This document shows positions 59,550 to 64,000 of a stretch of DNA of 64,000 bases, in pieces (the first letter of the stretch is position 1; each line of letters begins with the position of its first letter). The notes below the pieces were generated by a model, which saw only the letters and a program-made list of their open reading frames with translations, was not told the DNA's origin and ran no database searches. The DNA comes from Mixophyes australis (taxonomy: Eukaryota; Chordata; Amphibia; Anura; Limnodynastidae): assembly GCA_036250195.1 (NCBI GenBank), contig JAVHZZ010000006.1, positions 186,433,850-186,497,849 of the forward strand, written 5' to 3'. Made by a program: the position numbers and the translations under genes.

Positions 59550-61646
59550 CTGAAAGAGAAGTCAATTACAATTTTAAGTCATATCTTCTTGAGGGATAGC
59601 TGAAAATTATAGGAATGATGATACAACCTGAGGTAATACTAAAGCACATGCAACAACATGACATGTGCCTCTTTACAGATCAATTATTTACCAATGAACC
59701 TAAATCTCTCTCTCTCAAAATGCTGATGGGAGTCCTGTGGGCATTGCAAGCAGTACAGTGCTATTAACATTCCAAAACAACTATTTTCACTTGAATCTTT
59801 CATGTGGAGCCAGGGTCATAACTACGCAAGAGCCCTCAGGGTGCTCTGTGCAACAGTGTTCTCAAATGTATCTCCAACTTCAGAGACTTCTCCCTCCCAG
59901 GTAAGTTTATTTTTTGTTGACCTTCAAAACATATAAGCACAAGTCTGTGCATTAGATACAACTGTACCTAAACAGCAGATCTGTTGTGTCAAATGCTGGC
60001 AATACATGCTCACAGCACACACACCTCAAACAACTGCAAGCGCAAATAATGCTATCAAAATTGAGGAGTTCATTATCAGACATGTTAGAACATACAGGCA
60101 GTCAGCGGTCATCTGACCATATTGCTCAGTCATCTTCCAGCTGCATTTACATAACCCAGTGCCAAGTAATCCGACCACTCAGCTGAGGTGCCTTATCTTG
60201 TCCAATTTGGCATCCTAAATGTTTGGTGAAATTAGACACCGATATGGCAGAATCAGTCTGTGTGCCAGATTTAGTGCAACAAAAATAAGCCTGCCATCTG
60301 TTGAGGTCCAGTTCCTCTTTAAATGAGGCATTTCATCAAATGCCTATGCTGATATATATTAATGAATGTGTTCATCAGACTGCATTTCGCACTACAGTTC
60401 ACACATTGCAAGCGTTGTAAGCCAGTACTGCCGGTAACAGCCAGTGTAATGCGCCATTAAGCAAAGTCTCCTCGGCCATCTACCCACTTTCTGTTTCTGG
60501 AAATGGTAGCATTTTCTGACACCAAAAAAAAAACCTCCCTAGGGTTAGGCTGGCTGCACCGTAAAGTGGTTACTTGATGATAGCGTCCTGTAGGCAGGTG
60601 CTTCAACACAGTAATGTACTGGTGATCTTATCCGTCGCTTCTTTATCCTTAAAATTGTGTCATTAGCAGTCGTGCAACACTTTACAGTATTTAACGCCGT
60701 ACTCCAGGGTAGATTAATTAATTAACATTAAATCTGTATCCCTGCTTCAAAACTGTATTCTATTAAAACTATTAGCAAGATTAGGGTTCACTTGGGTAAG
60801 TGAACTATTTAGTGAATCATATTCAAACACCTCTAAAAGGTTGTGAATTCCGTAATACTTCAGACTTGGAGCGAGGCTCTCTGCTACTGAGTAAAGGAAT
60901 ATAAGGCACAGACGTGTGCGACAGGTTATGAAGCAGCTTTCTTGCACTTCAAGCCTTGCCAGAGATCACCATAAAGAGCTGCCTGTTGGTTGAGCTAAGA
61001 CGGACGAACAACTGACCCACAAAAAAAAATCAGAACTAGTGATAGAGGGATTAAGATGGGGAAAGCCATAACACACATGGAAACAGACAACCATATACAA
61101 CCCCAAAACTGCCTTTACATAACTTTACAGTCACACATTACTTGCTTTAACAAAGTGATCAAACTGAAAAATAAAACCAATATGATAAGCCATAATTATA
61201 CAGGTTTGTAACAGGTTTAACACTTGCCCATTCACCTGTGCTGCTATGTGTGTATGTATAAAATGAGAGGGGTGGTGGTGGAGAGGGGTGGTGGTGGAGG
61301 GGGGGGGGGGGGGGGGGGTGTTGCCTATAGGCCTACATGGTGAATCAAAAAATATTTAGCAAACAAGCAAAAAAACATGGCTTCATGATAGAGGTTGATA
61401 TGCACAGAGAGAACATGCTATGCTGACTGCATGGCTAAAAAATTGTTTGTAAACAGGCAATACTGTACAAAGAGTCAGGCATCTGCAGCAATATCTACAC
61501 AGTAAATACCTCACTGCAGAACATGCCATCTTTATTACTGTAACTTGTACTCTGATCCTAAACACTCAGCAGAAACAAAAGAAAACCCAAGAACCTCACC
61601 ACACTGCCTGAGGAGACAGCCATTTAGACAGTCAGAATTTACTTAC
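59550..61646. other. jup intron, 2097 bp
   Basis: Contains (GGTGGTGGAGAG) units and a G20 run at 61268-61318. No transposon recognised. Confidence 0.7.
61268..61318 (+). repeat. G-rich tandem repeat and G20 tract
   Basis: Two GAGAGGGGTGGTGGTG units, then a G run from 61299 to 61318. On the jup transcript this reads as C-rich. Confidence 0.9.
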
Positions 61647-61791
61647 CGGCTTCAACAATGGCTGGCTTGTTGCTGGGACAGACAGACAGCACTTTCAGCA
61701 CTCTGCTTGTGGTCCACAAGAGCTTCTCATAGTTGTAGGTCCTCATGATTTGCACAAGACCCTGTGGTCCTCCATTGGCCAATATAATGAG
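61647..61791 (-). CDS. jup: jup exon (145 bp), armadillo repeats 5-6
   Basis: Acceptor GTCTCCACAG before 61791, donor GAAGCCG|GTAAGT after 61647. Encodes [20 protein letters not shown], then [20 protein letters not shown] and NKPAIVEA plus one base. [12 protein letters not shown] is invariant in catenins. Length as in beta-catenin. Confidence 0.96.
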
Positions 61792-62843
61792 CTGTGGAGA
61801 CACAGCGTTAGTTCTATTCCATCGTTCCAGACACACTAGTTTTATCCATTCAACTTCCGAAGCTACACTTAATTGTTTTGTACATATCACCAAAAAGTAA
61901 CATTTCAACTATGGCCAGACATTGGGGCTTACTGGGGGGGGGACTAGACGGTTAGTGTGAAAAGAATGGCTATTGTCTGCAGCTTGGTTGAGAGGTATGA
62001 AGAGTGAAAAGCAGCAACTTTAGAGAAAATTATACCCAAGGTTTTCAAAACTCAAATGTCCTTTCCTGTGAGGATTAAGAACATTTAAGAGGTTTGAAGA
62101 GGAAGATGAATTATCCACATGCCAATATGTTGGTAATTCAAAGTTATCTTGTACACAGCTTTGTTGTTTTGGGCACTTTCCTTTCTATAGTTATTCATTT
62201 GACAATACAGCAGTCTAGAGATTCCCAAAATACAGATTTCAAAATGTTTTAAGCTTTATTAGGCTTCCTTATTCAGCAGACCTGTGGTTTGTATGGTAGC
62301 TCATCATAATGACTGTAAAACCCCCATTGACGGTTTATTACAACCAAGGTATAAAGCAAAAGCACACAAACATGGTAACGTTGGCCTTTCCTCCGGGTGA
62401 TACAATATCCACTGCTAAGTTACGCATGCTTTTTAATAGTAGAAAATTCATCAATTTACTTGTCAGCAAAACATTACATGTTTTGAAGATCCAAGAGATA
62501 GGATTTTTGGCACATGTTTTCATTCCTATCACTTGATAGCACATGACAAAAGCCAATCACTCAGAAAAGGTCTGGTGAAAAGCTCTCAAACATGGATACA
62601 AGTCCAAAGACAAATGATACCAAGAGTGAACTAACAAGACTAACTCAGACAAGATGTAGGGCACATATTAAGGATGAGTTACAACTACCCATTTGGATGC
62701 ATAAATGTTAGAACAAACACAATAACTTGGCTTTTCCCAGATACAAGTCAATATACTGCCCCACAGGCAGGACAAGTAACATTCTGCAACTATGCAAGCA
62801 GTGGTTTTTGCTACAGTTTTCATCATGTTATTCCAGAACTTAC
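61792..62843. other. jup intron, 1052 bp
   Basis: No repeat recognised. Confidence 0.7.
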
Positions 62844-63045
62844 CTTGCTCTCCTGATTTCCATAAGCCAAAAGCTGCAGACAATCGGTTGTGATGGCTAA
62901 GAATTTGGGGTTATTTTTGTTGAGCAGGGGAACCATTTTCTGCAGGCCGTCCGCTAAGCGCACTGCCATCTTGGCACCTTCTTGGTACAATAGGAGATTG
63001 TGCAGAGTGGTGATAGCATAAAATAGCACCGATTCCACTGGAGAA
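62844..63045 (-). CDS. jup: jup exon (202 bp), armadillo repeats 3-5
   Basis: Acceptor GTGTTCATAG before 63045, donor GAGCAAG|GTAAGT after 62844. After completing a Ser codon it encodes [60 protein letters not shown] and YGNQESK. The final ESK Lys corresponds to Lys312 of beta-catenin, one of the charged residues that grip cadherin and TCF tails (from memory). Confidence 0.96.
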
Positions 63046-63564
63046 CTATGAACACAGGAGAATAAGCCAGGAGTCAGTGAAATAGAAAGTTATGAAAATC
63101 CATGAAATTAGTCTTCAACAGGTCAAGTATTTCTCAAACTAATTATTACACCTCAAATTCAGTGTCCTCAGCAAAATTCAAGCTCAAACACAGCCAGAAG
63201 CAATGATACTGTAGCGCTACATGAACAATTAAGCATTAAAAAGTGTACCCGTCACCTCCACACAGCGGAAGCAGACATTCTGTGGGTTGAATATTGACAA
63301 GAATGTGGCTCATCAATTAAACTAAGAACCATAATCACGCGGAGGCTTAAGGCACGAAATTCATGTTCCACTGTGTGAAGATGACAGGTATAATGAAGGT
63401 CAACCTGAAGTAGGGAAAAATAAATACGACTGATTAAGACACAAATGTAGAATAAAAAAGTATAAAAAATCTAAACTGGGACCTCAAACAGATACATATT
63501 GTGAAGTGTTAAAAGCCTTCATGTATGGCGCAGAGCAGAACTTAAACATTGGACAAGAGAGTAC
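63046..63564. other. jup intron, 519 bp, with a small TIR repeat
   Basis: Holds the unclassified repeat at 63237-63394; no other element. Confidence 0.7.
63237..63394. repeat. CACCTACACACAGTGG repeat, best copy with inverted ends
   Basis: Left GTGTACCCGTCACCTCCACA and CAGCGGAAGCAGACATTCTG; right GTTCCACTGTGTGAAGATGA and CAGGTA. The ends pair as imperfect inverse repeats of about 22 bases around a 110-base centre, so a small cut-and-paste MITE is likely. Confidence 0.6.
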
Positions 63565-63803
63565 CTAAGCATACGAACAAGAGCGGGAATTCCCCCAGAC
63601 TTGAAAATGGACAAGAGTCCCTCTCGATGGTGGGACAGATTGTGCAAGATGCTGGTTGTACAGCGGGCAGTTTCCATGTCGCTCGTGTTCTGCATGGCCC
63701 GTACCACAGCTGCCACTATCTGCGGAGACTGCATCAGTGCTCGGCGGGATGCTTCCTTTTTGGAGAGCTGGTTCACAATCATAGAGGCCTTGTTTACCAC
63801 CAC
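63565..63803 (-). CDS. jup: jup first exon in the window (239 bp), armadillo repeats 1-3
   Basis: Acceptor TTGTTCTTTCAG before 63803, donor GCTTAG|GTACTC after 63565. Encodes [79 protein letters not shown] and two bases of a Ser codon. Phase 0 at the acceptor fits the usual preceding Gln codon. The N-terminal exons with the GSK3-site region and start codon are outside the window. Confidence 0.97.
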
Positions 63804-64000
63804 CTGAAAGAACAAATGTTGTTAGTCAAGTCACTCAAATATCTTCCCATCATTCACTTCCGTACAGATCACCTCCATATACTATGACACATTGCTACCA
63901 AACTCATTCAGCACTGACATTAGTTGTCCTCAACTTGTGAGCAGCAGTTTCATCTGTCTATGCCTCCAAATACCCAGTTAGATTGTAAGCTCTACTTATA
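63804..64000. other. jup intron, partial, with the start of a LINE/SINE tail at the edge
   Basis: The last 20 bases, TTAGATTGTAAGCTCTACTT, look like the beginning of the tail seen at 4740 and 9366, cut by the window edge. Confidence 0.45.

Larger units (their letters stand above)
42354..63803 (-). other. jup: jup gene (junction plakoglobin), 3' part: 11 coding exons plus probable 3' UTR exon
   Basis: Plakoglobin is an armadillo-repeat protein of desmosomes and adherens junctions. It links desmosomal cadherins and classical cadherins to desmoplakin and alpha-catenin, and it can also act in Wnt signalling. The window encodes the last 584 residues, ending HNMMA-stop, against 745 in human, so about 155-160 N-terminal residues lie to the right. 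Plakoglobin rather than beta-catenin is shown by [37 protein letters not shown] and AQSMIPIGDPY. All coding introns obey GT-AG. Introns in transcript order are 519, 1052, 2097, 1739, 145, 1038, 10487, 846, 139, 414 and 655 bp, the last lying in the 3' UTR. Confidence 0.95.

Noticed and set aside
1..64000. CRISPR arrays, operons, phage or plasmid genes
   Set aside because: No array, no ribosome-binding-site-linked gene clusters, and clear vertebrate exon-intron structure.

Overview
The window is nuclear DNA of a vertebrate, most likely a frog or toad. The evidence is one intron-split gene with GT-AG splice sites and a clear vertebrate protein match, long introns, and a dense load of cut-and-paste transposons, foldback MITEs, tRNA-derived SINEs and broken LINEs. 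Several of these (the GGGGTATATTTACTAAACTG foldback, the tRNA-SINE ending in GCGCTATATAAATAATGATGATG) are of types I associate with anuran genomes. Nothing bacterial, phage or CRISPR-like is present.

The only gene I can name is on the minus strand in the right third. Eleven coding exons between 63803 and 43573 encode the last 584 residues of junction plakoglobin (gamma-catenin, jup): armadillo repeats 1 (part) to 12 and the acidic C-terminal tail. The N-terminal exons lie beyond the right edge. Exon lengths (239, 202, 145, 104, 339, 156, 120, 151, 122, 40 and 137 coding bases) track those I recall for beta-catenin (CTNNB1), including a one-codon shortening of the 156-base exon. A good donor lies 15 bases after the stop and a strong acceptor follows 655 bases later, so the 3' UTR is probably spliced. 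That downstream exon also carries an open frame reached by skipping the last coding exon, which would give a different C-terminus.

The jup introns hold most of the retroelement debris. The 10.5-kb intron (45422-55908) contains a 3.6-kb broken L1, pieces of CR1/L2-type LINEs, a tRNA-SINE and two foldback MITEs. The LINE and SINE pieces all run antisense to jup.

The left two thirds (1-40750) has no coding exon I can support. At its left edge is an antisense CR1/L2-type LINE (1-1900). Four hAT-type insertions there have perfect 8-bp target duplications (7195-7825, 8370-8517, 13296-14803, 32212-32391) and a fifth lies at 39730-40009. There are four Tc1-like elements or pieces (25114, 32880, 33761, 37140), plus a solo Tc1-like end at 28996. 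Around 22512-22714 a TATA box, two ZNF143-like motifs and a good 5' splice site suggest an unannotated first exon on the minus strand, inside an inverted pair of 0.63-0.65-kb MITEs. I could not find the coding exons of that possible gene.

Coordinates of exons are base-precise where the splice consensus fixes them. Coordinates of degraded repeats are approximate.
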